In this document: one piece after another, positions 33,321 through 45,796 of the stretch
Layout: every line of letters starts with the position of its first letter
How positions within the stretch are numbered: position 1 is the first letter of the stretch
Assembly: GCA_025667525.1 (NCBI GenBank)
Contig: CM046876.1
Coordinates: 484,364,557-484,428,556, forward strand
Length of the DNA stretch: 64,000 bases
Direction of reading: 5' to 3'
Source of the DNA: Glebionis coronaria
Lineage: Eukaryota; Streptophyta; Magnoliopsida; Asterales; Asteraceae
Made by a program: the position numbers and the translations under genes
Notes under the pieces: model-generated
Database searches by the model: none
Told to the model about the DNA's origin: nothing
Seen by the model: only the letters and a program-made list of their open reading frames with translations

Positions 33321-34203
33321 TATGGGGTGATTTAAGGTAAGGATTGTGTTGCTTTTTTAGTTTTTGAATCAATTAGTGATCTTTAGAAAAAATCAATCTT
33401 GAATCTTGTTGTTTTTGGTGTTTTTGTTATTGGGATTGATTGATAAGGATTGGGTTTAGCTTATTTTGGTAAAAATCATAAAACTTTTTGTGGTTTTTGA
33501 TCAAAAAATCGGATTTAAAGCTGTTTTTCGAAGTCTCGAACTATATTTCCAGTTTATTCCGAATAGAGATTCCGAATAGGAAGGTTTTCAGAATAGCAGG
33601 ATTATTCCGAATATACATTCCGAATAGGAGAATTTTCAGAATAGCAGGATTTTTTTCCGAATAGACATTCCGAATAGAAGAATTTTCCGAATAGCAGTAT
33701 TTTTCCGAATAGGAACCTCTTTCCGAATAGGAAAATCTTTCCGAATAGCAATTCTTTCCGGATAGCCAATTCTTTCCGAATAGCCAATTCTTTCCGAATA
33801 GGCAATTCTTTCCGAATAGCCAATTTTTTTCCGAATAGCAAAGATCTTTCCGAATAGCCGATCATTCCGAATAGAAAACATTCCGAACTGAAAAAATATT
33901 CCGAATAGCAGAACATTTCGAATAGGGTTTATTCAGAATAGGATTATTCCGCATAAGGTTTTTCTGTTTAGGGATTATTCCGGATAAGGGTTTTTCAGCA
34001 TAGGGTTATTCCGAATAGGTATTATTCCGAATAGGATTTATTCTGAGTTAGGGTTATTCCGTATAAGCAAGTTCAAGGGGTATTTGAGTTTTTTCGACGA
34101 TCTTTAGTGGATTTAATCTTGATTTTAACAACACAACACAAATTCTCAACCTTTCTTCACTGCTCGATCAACCGATAATCTTTGAGTCTTTTAAGTGATC
34201 ACA
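33321..34203 (+). other. Leader of element B, with candidate splice donor
   Basis: A strong donor-like AAG|GTAAGG sits at 33334-33342, just after the PBS. The rest is T-rich and includes a TTCCGAATA array (about 33545-34070). No clear acceptor precedes gag by eye, so splicing here is only possible. Confidence 0.45.
33545..34070. repeat. TTCCGAATA array in element B leader
   Basis: About 30 copies of a TTCCGAATAG-centred unit of 12-20 bp, with variants TTCCGCATA and TTCAGAATA. A related array lies at 46010-46570 of the same element. Confidence 0.8.
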
Positions 34204-36214
34204 ATGAATCCGAGTTCATTAATGCCTCAGATGACATCTCTTACGGATATCTCAATTATAACGGGAACTGATAGTCGTCCACTGATGCTTATTAAAGAGG
34301 TGTTTGAGGCATGGCAGGGCCGTATGATGCAATACTTGAAGGGCAAACCAACATACGGAAGGCTTATGGTCAAATCGATTTTGAATGGTCCACTCGACTA
34401 TGGTACCATTGTGGCAAATAACGTGTCTCGACCAAGAGAATATGAAGAACTCACACCGGCACAACAACTCATTGCTGATGCTGATGAAAAGGCTCTACAG
34501 ACTCTTCTCCAAGCTCTTCCGCATGATATTTATCACATGGTAAGTCAATATACGGTTGCCAAGGATTTATGGGAACGTCTAAAGGTGTTGCTACAAGGTA
34601 GGTCTCTTACCAAACAGGAAAGGGAATGTCAGTTGTATGATCTGTTTGATAGATTCACGTACAGCCCAGGGGAAATGCTACACGACTATTACTTCAGATT
34701 CACTACTCTAATGAATGATCTGAACGTATACAATCTTGTGATTGCTCCATTCCAGGTTAACACCAAGTTTCTGAATACTTTACCTCAAGCTGAATGGGGT
34801 GAGTATATTACCGATGTTAAGTTAACCCGGGATTTGCATAAGTGCAATTTAGATCAAATCTATGCTTTTCTTCAGCAGCATGAGAAACATGTGATTATGC
34901 ACCGTTCTCCTCGAGGTATGTACCCTGATTCCTTAGCTTTGATGGCGAATCAACCAAGCTTGTCACACAACAACACACCTTATATCTTGGGACATCAAGC
35001 ATATCATCCATCACCTTATATGACACCAACCTTCCCCCAATACTCGATTCTACCGCAACCACCCACCTCACATCAGCAACAATATCGGTTTAATGCACCT
35101 TCACCACAGTATGCTTCACAACTTCACCCAGCAAACATTGCACCTTATGCTCAGCCTTCATATTCCTCTTATCAAGAGAATGCAGCATATCCAACAAGCT
35201 ACTCTGATCAAATGAGTATTCCTTCTAGTGATTATGCAGCTCATCAAGACCAAGCAATGTATTGTGATGATGAGGAAGTCCCCATTCCTGTATTCAAACA
35301 AGGAGCTGACCCAGTTGAAGTGTTAACCACTATGTCTGCTTATCTCACAAGGACTTTAAGCAAACGAGGATACAGAGGATCAGCTCCAACCAACAATCAG
35401 TTGAGGAATTCATCCAATTCTCGCCAAAAAGCTACTATTGAGAATGGCAGGGTAATGGTTCAGCCTATTCAACCATATCAGGGGAGACCTACCACATCAA
35501 CTACCAATGCTCGCACGGTCAATCAGGCTCCAATGGTCAATCCTGCTCCACGGGCTAATTCCACAGGCAAGTTGAGAATGATTACATGCTAAAACTGCAA
35601 GGAAGAGGGTCACATGTCCAGGGATTGTAAGAAACCCAAGAGGAGAAGGGATGGACAATGGTTTGTAGAGAAAATCTATCTGGTGAATGCTCAGGCACAA
35701 GGAAGGGAACTTGATGAAGAGGAGCTTGCATTTCTTGCTGATCCAGGGATTGCTGAACAAGACGTTGTCACTATACAGAATGCAGCTTACCAAGCCGATG
35801 ATCTTGATGCGTATGACTCAGATTGTGATGACTTACAATCTGCAAAGGCTGCTCTTATGGCAACTATCTCCAGCTTAGGGCCAGAAAAGAGATCTGAGGT
35901 ACTTATTAATACCACCGATAATACCACTGATGCTAGTATTCAACCACATTAAGTTGTGCAAGAGAGTGCTGATTCGAATGAGTCTTCGGTGGTGAGTCTT
36001 TCAAATAAGGAGACAATCAATGATAGCAATATCAATGTGAGTCCCCAGACTTTGAGTGAATCATAACCGGGAGCCATTTCGCATACGCCTACTCCTGCTC
36101 AACAAGATTTGGTCATGGTTCCTGCTACTTTACTTAGCCAAATGAATGCTGCACTCTTAGAAACCCTAGCTAAGAATAAGAATTTGTTTGATGAGCTTGC
36201 CTTAAGCAACGAGA
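34204..36214 (+). pseudogene. gag: Element B gag N-terminal and nucleocapsid part, three stops
   Basis: Starts at ATG 34204 (the frame is open from 34195, but that codon is GTG). Residues 1-240 match copia gag (UBN2-like: VFEAWQGRMMQYL, TVAKDLWERL, SPGEMLHDYYFRFTTLMNDL). A Gln/Pro/Tyr-rich region follows, then the zinc knuckle C-x2-C-x4-H-x4-C at about 35587-35628. A TAA (35590-35592) lies inside the knuckle, directly after its first Cys. Further TAA codons occur at 35950-35952 and 36064-36066, all in one frame. The frame is then broken at 36214 by N2. Gag would form the particle. Confidence 0.85.
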
Positions 36215-36633
36215 TGTGGAGTCCTATGATCGTTAGACTCAATGGTTATGAACCATTATATCTAGGATAATCAACATTCATATGATGTTAATCATAGCGG
36301 AATAGAACATTGATTAGTAACAAGATGTTATAAGAACAAAGATGAATTCTCCCAAAGTGCTTGTATTAAAGATTAACACAAACAACTCTAGGTGTGTATA
36401 CATTGAATCCCACACCTAGAGATCGAACTTTAATTGTAGGTTTACATTGTGAATGAATGATCTATAAAACCTACGTCCTATGTTTTCTTTATATACTAGA
36501 AAACATAGCTTACAAAGAAAGCTAAAGTAATAAAAAGACTCCACCGGCTTGATCTTTTGTAACTTGTACACTTTAGCCCTTGTCTTCTTATTTTGTTGTT
36601 TTTGACGCATCAACTCATAATTTCGACCCAACA
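36215..36633 (-). repeat. N2 3' LTR
   Basis: 419 bp; minus strand TGTTGGGTCGAAATT to GGACTCCACA. Hairpin with 11-bp arms at 36386-36421; TATA-like TATATAAAG (complement of 36488-36496). PPT CTAGGGGAAGAT adjoins at 36634-36648. Confidence 0.9.
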
Positions 36634-38039
36634 ATCTTCCCCTAGTTGATGATGTCAAAAACACTTCCCCTTAAGCTCACATTCTTTGTAAAACATATAA
36701 CACCAAGGATCAACAGATTGCATTGTGTAGACTTCTTCCCCTTTTTGACATGATCCAAATAGGGGTCTTGTATGTAAGCAACCTTAATTTCGACCACTGC
36801 TTAAATAATACCACACCACTAATACAAGTTTTCTGTGTCTCAAATTACCCTCCATGAAGAACAATAGATCTACTGTACATACCAAAAACGTGGACCATGG
36901 TATCATCACATGCTTCTACACTAACCACGATGAAAGCTTACACCATAAATTACTTCGGCAACTAAAGGAAGTTATTTAAGGGATTAGTTATATAATGCAC
37001 ACGACTTCTTCCATAAACTGCATCCAATAGAAAGTTTAAACAAAATCCCTATAAATAAGGGTTTTATTTTCAACTTCCATATCTGTTGACATATTCACGT
37101 AGCCCATCGAAACTTTCTTCACAACACAAAACATGAACCAGTTATACTCCCATAAAAATAGCACACAGTGAGATCCACTTTAGAAAGTACCCACGTTCAA
37201 ATAAGGAATTATGCATATTCTTATTAAGTAAGAATAAACACAATAACAACAACATCTTTGCAGGCTATAAACATCTTTTCCAGCGTCTTTGCCAGCGTAT
37301 CCCATAAATCACGTTGACATATTAAACCCTGCTTAATCATCACTTGCTCACTGCTGCTCGTTATTTTAAGATTCCTGATCTTGTATGAAAATCACAGAAT
37401 ATACGAATTCCACCACAACATCTCTGGATCACATACATATGTAGATCAAAACACTAAGACAGAGCACCGTACCTTGATCCCAAGCAGAAACAATCGCCAA
37501 TCTATCAAGGGTTTTAAGTAAACGAAACTCTGGAATGGAAATCACAACATCAATAACCTTTAAACACCAAGAACATGCTGTGTGAATAATGACGGATAAA
37601 GGGTTTATGCAAACCCTAAAACAAAGATCTTCCAATCAATAGCAATATCATGAATATTATGAACAATGATTTGCATCTCCAACACGATCACCAGTAATCA
37701 ATAACAGCTTTAACTTCGATCTTAGGGTTTTGGACGAAACCCTAATACTTTAACACATCCAATGCGTCGTCACTTGCTTCTTATCTTTTCTGCAGCCAAC
37801 ATTAGCAACAGTTTATTTGTCACTAATCCGTCGCAGATCTGATTACTCCTTCCTCCCATACTTTTTGTGACACCAGATCTGTCACAAAAACGTCACAAAG
37901 CTGTCACAGATCTGACAGACTGTCGCTAAACCGTCACTAAAACTGTCGCTAAATCTGGACAGTAGTTTCACAGCAACTCGAACACCATGAAACACCTTGT
38001 AGATCCTAGATATCACGAGCCCTAGGCTCTGATACCAAT
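36634..38039 (-). other. N2 internal region, non-coding
   Basis: No Gag/Pol motif. Near the PBS end (37800-37990) there is a run of CTGTCAC(A/T)AA and CCGTCACTAAA-type repeats. PBS at 38026-38037. Confidence 0.75.
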
Positions 38040-38458
38040 TGTGGAGTCCTATGATCGTTAGACTCAATGGTTATGAACCATTATATCTAGGATAATCAAC
38101 ATTCATATGATGTTAATCATAGCGGAATAGAACATTGATTAGTAACAAGATGTTATAAGAACAAAGATGAATTCTCCCAAAGTGCTTGTATTAAAGATTA
38201 ACACAAACAACTCTAGGTGTGTATACATTGAATCCCACACCTAGAGATCGAACTTTAATTGTAGGTTTACATTGTGAATGAATGATCTATAAAACCTACG
38301 TCCTATGTTTTCTTTATATACTAGAAAACATAGCTTACAAAGAAAGCTAAAGTAATAAAAAGACTCCACCGGCTTGATCTTTTGTAACTTGTACACTTTA
38401 GCCCTTGTCTTCTTATTTTGTTGTTTTTGACGCATCAACTCATAATTTCGACCCAACA
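38040..38458 (-). repeat. N2 5' LTR
   Basis: 419 bp, no difference from the other N2 LTR seen by eye. Hairpin at 38211-38246. Confidence 0.9.
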
Positions 38459-39527
38459 CGAGAAAGTTCAAACTTTGGAATTAGTGCCTTCGTCTAGTGT
38501 TCTAACTAATCTCGAATATGATCACTTTCGAAACAAACAAATGGGTCACTTGCAAGAAATTGAAAACTTAAGAGCAAATCTCTCTAATGAACTTAAAGAA
38601 AAGGAGTTAGTGGTCACTAATTTTCAAAAACTTCAAACGGATTTTGAATCACTCGAGTCTAAGAAGAATGAAATGGAGATTAATGCTGCTAATAAGATTA
38701 GAAGTCTAGATTATTTGCTTTTAAGACAATACGCTGCTTCTCAACTAGTTCACTTATTTGATGCTTCGTTTAGAGAATTTAACTTATCACGTCGAAAAGG
38801 CCTCCCCCCTAATCCACGGTATGCAAAACAAGCTTTAAGACATAGTCCTAGACTTTATAATGCAACTCAATTAGGATTGGCCTTAGACCCGATTGTTTTT
38901 CCCGATGATCGAACAGGTAAGGATCTAGTTGATGAGGATCGGTCATACAATTCTACAAAATATCCCGAGTGTGATTATTTTAAAATGAATAAGGAGCTTG
39001 CAAAAACAGATTTTAGAATTCGCTTCCATATGGACAAAGATCTCATCACAGCACCAACCTACATATTAGATAAAGAAAACCCTAGTACATTTCCTACACT
39101 TGTCAATATGGAAGGTCCTAAGGAAATTCCAAAGGATCTTCCACCTGTTAGCACTGTATGGTTAAACTTGCAAGAGATTAATCAATACTTTACTAATTTT
39201 GACAAGGTCATTTTGGAATGTACGACTTCAAATGGCTTAAACGCCGGAGAATGGGCTTTCGAACATATGAACGAGGTGTTTAAAAATGAGATCAATCCGT
39301 TTGTCGAAAGTCTAAAAGGAACTTTTGCATCTCTTAAGGAAAATCTTGTGTTTGAAATTGGTGAAGTTCAAAAAGTGTTTTATGAAATGGACACCGCTTA
39401 CGAACTACAACTAATTGAAAAAGAAAAGATTTTAACCGAATATGACCGATTCTTGTCTGCAGTAATCTCGTGTGATGTGCTTACTACTGTAATGTTAATT
39501 ATTCGAATGAGCTTACATCCGCTATGA
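38459..39527 (+). pseudogene. Element B gag C-terminal extension, first part
   Basis: Continues the gag frame after N2 and the duplicated CGAGA. It begins with a coiled-coil-like stretch (HLQEIENLRANLSNELKEKELV), followed by about 250 residues with no motif known to me, and ends with another helical region. The frame is lost near 39450-39525 and resumes as 39524-41242. Similar long extensions between gag and pol are, from memory, usual in Asteraceae copia elements. It may be structural. Confidence 0.7.
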
Positions 39528-41242
39528 TTAATTGTGATGTTGTGCATATATGTGATGATGTTTGTGATCTCTCTGTAAATGTTGCTGATACTGTAAATGA
39601 GGTAGATAATCATTCTTGTCACGAATCTAACGCTGGGTTTTTAAAGCTACAAGATTCTTACAATTTACTTTCAAAACGCTTTAATCAACTAGAACAACAT
39701 TGTATATCTTTAGAATTAAAACAACAAACTCAAAATGAGGATCTTTTGATATCAAATGGTTGTGAGAACGGTGTTGAGACGAGTGACAAGATGATTTCAA
39801 TTGTTAAGGCATTAGAGGAAGAGATTATGAGATTGAAGAGAGATGTGTCATCAAATGAAACACTCAAATTGGAACTAGAGGCTGCAGAGTCTAAAAACCA
39901 GGTCTTAGAAATTAGACTTTCGTCTGTTCTAGGGGAGATGGATCGGACAAGACAGGGACTATCCGCTCTTTATGGTTCACTAGAAGAACGCTTCGCTTTT
40001 AATGCGGCACAACAACAATCTTATGTTGAACAACTGAACCAAAAGTGCGAGGAAATCTCTGACTTGAACATCCTGCTCATTAACAAAAATATGGTTTTGG
40101 CTGAGTTAAAGGAGACACTTCTTCTCACCCGACAAGAAGTTGTTGATAACTTAGCTACCGACTCTGCACCGTCCACTAGTGCTCCAACAACCAAGTCAGT
40201 AGTGCTTTATAAGAACCCGCTTCATATGAGAAACCCGGTTACCTACGATGATTATATGAGGAATGCCATTAAGCATGTAGATCTTGTTAGGGATATTTTA
40301 GACGATCTTTATGCCTTAGATCCCTCAAGTAGCTACTATTATTCGGCTCATGAATATATTAAGCGAGTTCAATATTGCTTAGCATATTTGCAATACATAG
40401 GTACACCAGGTTCTGCACTACTCACTAATAGGCCCATTGCTGTAACTCCATTTAATAAGACTCCAGGAGCAAAACCGTCATTGGCACAATTAAGTAAGGC
40501 ACTTTTAAAATCTGCTGCTAATATTCCCACTTTGCCTTCTACAGGATTAAAAGAGACTACTAAGGCTAAAGGATCGCCACTCAAGAAAGATAAGATCAAG
40601 CCCTCCACTAGTAGTGCCAAAAAGAAGAAAGTAGAAGATCACCATAGGAATGTTAGTTCAGTTTTAAATAAAAAGAATCATGTTAAGACTAAAAGCTCTG
40701 CGCCTGTGCAGAAGCCTAAACCATTCGTGAATTCTAATTTGAATTGTTGGAATTGTAATGAATGTATGTTTTCCCAACGTCATGATTTGTGTCTTATCGA
40801 TCATGTGAATGAAATGAATGCAATTAAGAATGGTCTTGAATGGAAGCCAACGGGTAGAACTCGTGCCCAGGTTGGCTGGCAATGGCGTCCCACTGGTAGG
40901 ACCTTTACATTAGATGGAAATATGTGCCCTTTAACTAGGAACACTCGCACTCAAGTATGGAAACAGCGCCCTTTAATTAGGTCAGCCCCCACTATAGTGC
41001 CTATCAGTGAAGAAATACCTCAGGATTTAAGCCAACTAGAATCTACACCACCAATTAGGAAGAAGAAGGCTAGGAAATCTAAGAAACCTAGAGTTAGCAA
41101 ATCTAAGATTATTAAATCTGTACCTGCTAATAACAAGGAATACTCAGATTCCGATACCTCTACATTGTCTTTGTGTGGTGATATTTTCAGGTGGTCCAAA
41201 TCATCCTGTGGTATTTGGACTCCGGTTGTTCAAAACATATGA
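39524..41242 (+). CDS. Element B gag-pol linker: coiled-coil accessory region
   Basis: A 572-residue open frame. Residues 40-170 are rich in heptad-like Leu ([19 protein letters not shown] and following), probably coiled coil. Then comes a segment with [22 protein letters not shown], a Lys/Ser-rich stretch, a Cys-containing C-W-N-C-N-E-C segment (about 407) and repeated WKPTGRT/WRPTGRT units (about 440-470). The end overlaps the start of pol by about 50 bases in another frame. Function unknown; by position it belongs to the gag-pol precursor and would need a frameshift to reach pol. Confidence 0.65.
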   Translation: MINCDVVHICDDVCDLSVNVADTVNEVDNHSCHESNAGFLKLQDSYNLLSKRFNQLEQHCISLELKQQTQNEDLLISNGCENGVETSDKMISIVKALEEEIMRLKRDVSSNETLKLELEAAESKNQVLEIRLSSVLGEMDRTRQGLSALYGSLEERFAFNAAQQQSYVEQLNQKCEEISDLNILLINKNMVLAELKETLLLTRQEVVDNLATDSAPSTSAPTTKSVVLYKNPLHMRNPVTYDDYMRNAIKHVDLVRDILDDLYALDPSSSYYYSAHEYIKRVQYCLAYLQYIGTPGSALLTNRPIAVTPFNKTPGAKPSLAQLSKALLKSAANIPTLPSTGLKETTKAKGSPLKKDKIKPSTSSAKKKKVEDHHRNVSSVLNKKNHVKTKSSAPVQKPKPFVNSNLNCWNCNECMFSQRHDLCLIDHVNEMNAIKNGLEWKPTGRTRAQVGWQWRPTGRTFTLDGNMCPLTRNTRTQVWKQRPLIRSAPTIVPISEEIPQDLSQLESTPPIRKKKARKSKKPRVSKSKIIKSVPANNKEYSDSDTSTLSLCGDIFRWSKSSCGIWTPVVQNI

Positions 41243-44200
41243 CCGAAGATCGCTCGATGCTCCGAAATTTCGTCAGCAAGTTTCTTGGTACTGTTAAATT
41301 CGGGAATGACCATATAGCAAAGATAATGGGATATGGTGAATATCAGATTGGAAACGTTACGATTTCAAGGGTATACTATGTAGAAGGTCTTGGTCATAAC
41401 TTATTTTCAGTAGGACAGTTTTGTGATTCCAACCTTGAGGTTGCTTTTCGACAACACACTTGTTTCATCCGCAACTTGGAAGGAAAAGATTTGTTGAAGG
41501 GATCTCGTGGTGCAAATCTTTATACGTTGTCTCTACAATACATGATGGCCGCCTCTCCAGTATGTCTTCTCTCTAAAGCATCTAAGACCAAGTCATGGTT
41601 ATGGCATCGCAGATTATCTCATCTTAACTTTGATGCTATTAATCATCTGGCTAAAAACGAATTAGTTCGTGGTCTTCCAAAGCTCAAATTTCACAAGGAT
41701 CATTTATGTTCCGCGTGTTCCAGGGGGAAAAGTACCAAGAAATCATACAGGCCCAAAGCTGAAGACACCAATCAAGAAAAACTTCATCTTTTGCATATGG
41801 ATCTTTGTGGGCCAATGAGAACCGAAAGTGTGAGCGGTAAGAAATTCATTCTGGTTATTGTGGATGATTTCTCCAGGTTTACATGGGTTAGATTTCTACG
41901 TACAAAGGATGAAGCACCGAAGGCTATCATCACTTTTCTGAAATTCATTCAGGTACGTTTGAATACTACTGTCCGCCGTATTCGTACTGACAATGGAACA
42001 GAGTTCGTCAACCAGACTCTTCGTGATTACTATGAAGGAGTTGGTATCTCACATGAAACATCCGCTGCACGCACTCCACAACAAAACGGTGTCGTTGAAA
42101 GACGAAATCGTACACTTATGGAAGCTGCTAGGACTATGCTTATTTATGCGAATGCTCCATTGTTCTTGTGGGCAGAGGCTATATCTACTGCATGTTTCAC
42201 CCAAAACCGTTCTATCATTCGGAAACGCCATGGAAAAACACCTTATGAGCTTCTACATGACCGCAAACCCGATGTTTCATTTTTTCATGTGTTTGGTGCT
42301 CTTTGTTATCCAAACATTAATAGTGAGAACTTGGGCAAGCTTCAACCGAAAGTCGATATAGGTATTTTCATTGGTTACTCACCGTCCAAGAAAGCATACC
42401 GAATTTACAACCGTCGTCTTGGCAAGATTGTAGAAACTATGGACGCAGATTTCGATGAGCTGACAGCGATGGCTTCTGAGCAACACAGCTCTGAACCCGC
42501 GCTTCATGAGATGGGAACCGGTGCTATTAGTTCCGGATTAGTTCCCAATAATCCTACTTCTACATCATTTTTACCACCAACAAGGCCCGAGTGGGATAAA
42601 CTGTTTCAACCGTTGTTTGATGAATTCTTTGATCCCCCGACTGATGAAGTTCCAGCACCTGTAGTAATCGCTCCAATCCCTGAAGTGGTTGCTCAAGCTA
42701 ATGAACCTTTATCTAATGCATCTTCAATTCACATTGAACCAGATGCACCTTCACCAAGTGATTCTCAAACTACACCTGAATCATCACCCCTACTTGTGCC
42801 TAATGATGTGGAAGAGGATTCTATTGATCACGACTTGGAATATGCTCACCTGCAAGAGCTTCCTTTCTTTGGTGTAGCGATACCTGAAAACCCTTCAGCC
42901 GCGTCTACCTCAGAAGAAGCTCCTTCTATTGTTCACTCCAGACCACCTAGGATTGAAAAACATAGCACCAAATGGACAAAAGATCACCCTATCAGGAATG
43001 TTATTGGAAATCTAGATCGACCAGTCTCTACACGGCATCAATTACAAGAGAGTGCACTCTATTGCTACTTTGATGCATTTCTCTCTGAAGTTGAACCTAA
43101 AAATTTGCAGCAGGCTATGACTCAATCATCTTGGATTGAAGCTATGCAGGAGGAACTAAATGAATTCCAACGACTTGAAGTATGGGAATTAGTTCCTCTC
43201 CCTGACAAGGCCAACATCCTTACTTTGTTATGGGTTTATAAGGTTAAACTTGATGAGATGGGTGCGGTATTGAAGAATAAGGCTAGATTGGTCGCTAGAG
43301 GATATAAACAAGCCTTGGGTATAGACTTTGAAGAATCTTTTGCTCCTGTGGCAAGATTGGAGGCGATTAGACTATTCCTTGCGTATGCTGCTCATATGAA
43401 CATGATCGTCTATCAAATGGATGTGAAGACGGCATTTTTGAACGGTGAACTAAGGGAAGAAGTTTATGTTAGTCAGCCGGATGGGTTCGTCAGTACGGAG
43501 TTTCCTAATCATGTGTACAAGCTTAAGAAGGCTCTCTATGGGTTGAAACAAGCTCCACGCGCGTGGTATGATCTCCTGTCAACATATCTCATTTCGGAAG
43601 GCTTCTCCAAAGGCAAGGTGGACCCCACTCTATTCACTCTCAAGGAAGGCAACGACATGATTCTGGTACAAGTTTATGTTGATGATATAATATTTGCTGC
43701 CACTAACATAGAATTGTCAAATCGATTTGAGAAGATAATGTCCACACGCTTTCAGATGTCAATGATGGGAAAAAAATCATTTTTCTTAGGATTACAGATT
43801 TCTCAAAATCCTAGAGGCATCTTTATTAATCAATCCAAATATGCTCTAGAATCTCTTAAGAAATATAACTTTGAAAATTGTGACCCCGTGGACACTCCAA
43901 TGGTGGAGAAATCCAATTTAGATGAAGATAGGAATGGGACTATTGTCGATCCAAAACTTTACCGTGGGATGATCGGCACCCTTCTATATCTGACTGCTAG
44001 CAGGCCTGATTTGCAATTTGCTGTATGCATGTGTGCCCGGTATCAGGCTCGGCCTACCGAAAAGCACCTACATGTTGTGAAAAGGATCTTTCGGTATCTA
44101 AAAGGAACACTTCATCGTGGTCTATGGTATCCGAAAGATTCCTCTATTGCTTTAATATCATACGCAGATGCCGATCATGCTGGATGTCAAGACACGAGGC

Positions 44201-44658
44201 GTAGCACTTCTGGATCTGTGCAACTCCTTGGAGATAGATTGATCAGTTGGTCTTCAAAAAGGCAGAAAAGCGCTGCTATTTCTAGCACGGAGGCTGAATA
44301 CATCGCCATGTCCGGTTGTTGTGCTCAAGTCCTTTGGATGAGATCACAATTAACTGACTACGGTTTGGGATTTAACAAAATCCCGATGTATTGTGACAAC
44401 AAGAGCGCCATTGCCCTTTGCTGCAACTATGTTCAACACTCCCGGGCCAAGCACATAGACATTCGCTACCATTTCATTAAGGAGCAGGTGGAGAACAGAG
44501 TGATCGAGCTGTATTTTGTCACTACTGAGTACCAGCTGGCGGATATGTTCACCAAAGCCTTAGATCGAGGACGAATCGAGTTTTTGATCGACAAGCTTGG
44601 CATGAAATCATTCACTCCAGCGACTCTCAAAGAGTTGGCAGAAGAATCAGCTGAATAG
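41191..44658 (+). CDS. pol: Element B Pol: protease, integrase, RT, RNase H (Ty1/copia)
   Basis: An intact 1155-codon frame; the first codon is GTG, so it is probably expressed as part of a longer precursor. Protease LDSGCSKH (D10-S11-G12). GAG-pre-integrase and zinc-binding H139, H144, C173, C176. Integrase triad D204, D267, E303 with 35 residues between the last two. A low-complexity linker spans about 430-640. RT covers about 645-890 with [11 protein letters not shown] and YVDD (829-832). RNase H covers about 970-1110 with [10 protein letters not shown] and STEAEYIA. All expected catalytic residues are present. Closest to SIRE/Maximus-type copia as I remember it. It makes cDNA and integrates it. 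Confidence 0.93.
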   Translation: MVQIILWYLDSGCSKHMTEDRSMLRNFVSKFLGTVKFGNDHIAKIMGYGEYQIGNVTISRVYYVEGLGHNLFSVGQFCDSNLEVAFRQHTCFIRNLEGKDLLKGSRGANLYTLSLQYMMAASPVCLLSKASKTKSWLWHRRLSHLNFDAINHLAKNELVRGLPKLKFHKDHLCSACSRGKSTKKSYRPKAEDTNQEKLHLLHMDLCGPMRTESVSGKKFILVIVDDFSRFTWVRFLRTKDEAPKAIITFLKFIQVRLNTTVRRIRTDNGTEFVNQTLRDYYEGVGISHETSAARTPQQNGVVERRNRTLMEAARTMLIYANAPLFLWAEAISTACFTQNRSIIRKRHGKTPYELLHDRKPDVSFFHVFGALCYPNINSENLGKLQPKVDIGIFIGYSPSKKAYRIYNRRLGKIVETMDADFDELTAMASEQHSSEPALHEMGTGAISSGLVPNNPTSTSFLPPTRPEWDKLFQPLFDEFFDPPTDEVPAPVVIAPIPEVVAQANEPLSNASSIHIEPDAPSPSDSQTTPESSPLLVPNDVEEDSIDHDLEYAHLQELPFFGVAIPENPSAASTSEEAPSIVHSRPPRIEKHSTKWTKDHPIRNVIGNLDRPVSTRHQLQESALYCYFDAFLSEVEPKNLQQAMTQSSWIEAMQEELNEFQRLEVWELVPLPDKANILTLLWVYKVKLDEMGAVLKNKARLVARGYKQALGIDFEESFAPVARLEAIRLFLAYAAHMNMIVYQMDVKTAFLNGELREEVYVSQPDGFVSTEFPNHVYKLKKALYGLKQAPRAWYDLLSTYLISEGFSKGKVDPTLFTLKEGNDMILVQVYVDDIIFAATNIELSNRFEKIMSTRFQMSMMGKKSFFLGLQISQNPRGIFINQSKYALESLKKYNFENCDPVDTPMVEKSNLDEDRNGTIVDPKLYRGMIGTLLYLTASRPDLQFAVCMCARYQARPTEKHLHVVKRIFRYLKGTLHRGLWYPKDSSIALISYADADHAGCQDTRRSTSGSVQLLGDRLISWSSKRQKSAAISSTEAEYIAMSGCCAQVLWMRSQLTDYGLGFNKIPMYCDNKSAIALCCNYVQHSRAKHIDIRYHFIKEQVENRVIELYFVTTEYQLADMFTKALDRGRIEFLIDKLGMKSFTPATLKELAEESAE

Positions 44659-45320
44659 TCGTGGTAAACTATTCAGAGTATCCTTTGTTCGTGATCATGT
44701 ATATTATAGTAAATATAAAACCAAGAAAAACCATAAAAAATATAAAACCTAGAAAAACCATAAAAATTATAAAATCAAGAAAAACCAAAAATATTTTTCG
44801 TTTTTAAATCGGGCATGTCTTTTAGTACGGTAATATTTACGGCTTTAGAAATGTCAATCAATATTGACACGGCGCCATAAATAGAGTCCGTATAAAAGTT
44901 GTACATTTTTAAAACATGCCCATTATGGCTTGTAGTTATTTCTGACTGCAACCCGGTTTTCATATTAAAGTCACGTATTTCCTTGGAAAACGTTGGCTCA
45001 CAACGGGAATTAATTTTCTCGGGCATGATTTACAAGCCAAATCATGCAAAGGGATCAAGTTTACTTTACAACTTGGTCTAACACGAGTTAGTGTACGTCT
45101 CAGTGCATTAATTTGTAAAAATAAGAGAAATCTTATTGCCACCACGAATCAAACTTTTCAAAACATCAATTGGAAATTGTTTTTCATCATCATGTGCCTC
45201 GTTAAACAATGACTACAACTCTTTAAATAAAAAACGGGTCATCGTTTAAGGGGGAGAAAATGTTACATCATCTTTCACATCAAAAAGATCTTCAAAAGTT
45301 TTCAAGGAAACTCAAAAAGC

Positions 45321-45470
45321 TCAATGGTTAATGGTTGGATTGCTTTGGCATTTGTCTTGTTGTTGCTTATAAGTTTGTCATGAATAGATTTGTGCTCAAT
45401 GGTTAATGGTTGGATTGCTTTGGCATTTGTCTTGTTATTGCTTATAAGTTTGTCATGAATAGATTTGTGC
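45321..45470. repeat. 75-bp tandem duplication
   Basis: Two nearly identical copies starting TCAATGGTTAATGGTTGG at 45321 and 45396. Confidence 0.85.
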
Positions 45471-45796
45471 GTGTGTTAAGTTAGTTTAATCACTAAGGCT
45501 CGGGAATTTAATTTAAGATAGGGTCAAAAATGACAAGTATTAAAACTTGGAAAACAATAGAATGTTGATTGAAGTAAAAAGAAAATGTGAGGGGTTAAAT
45601 GTGACCATGTATCAAACTTACTAAAAGTTTGACCTAGTCAATCATCACCCCCCCCCCCCCCCCCCCCCGTTTTCTTCTTTCTCTCATTCAACTGTTCCCC
45701 TTTCTTTGCCGCCATTAACAAACAAGCTCACAAATCTCACGAAATCAAACAAAACATCTCAAAATCATTCATCTTCTAGATCAAGATCTTCAAAAG

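Larger units (their letters stand above)
36215..38458 (-). mobile_element. N2: non-autonomous LTR element inserted in element B gag
   Basis: 2244 bp with two 419-bp LTRs that look identical by eye, and 1406 bp of internal sequence without coding motifs. Perfect 5-bp target duplication CGAGA (36210-36214 and 38459-38463). PBS TGGTATCAGAGC (complement of 38026-38037) and PPT beside the 36215-36633 LTR set the orientation to minus. Larger than classical TRIMs; a small LARD-like element is a fair description. Very recent insertion. Confidence 0.92.

Noticed and set aside
36416..36664. 82-residue minus-strand ORF in the N2 LTR (partner 38241-38471)
   Set aside because: It is largely LTR sequence duplicated with the LTR; most of the frame is a consequence of LTR identity and no motif is present.
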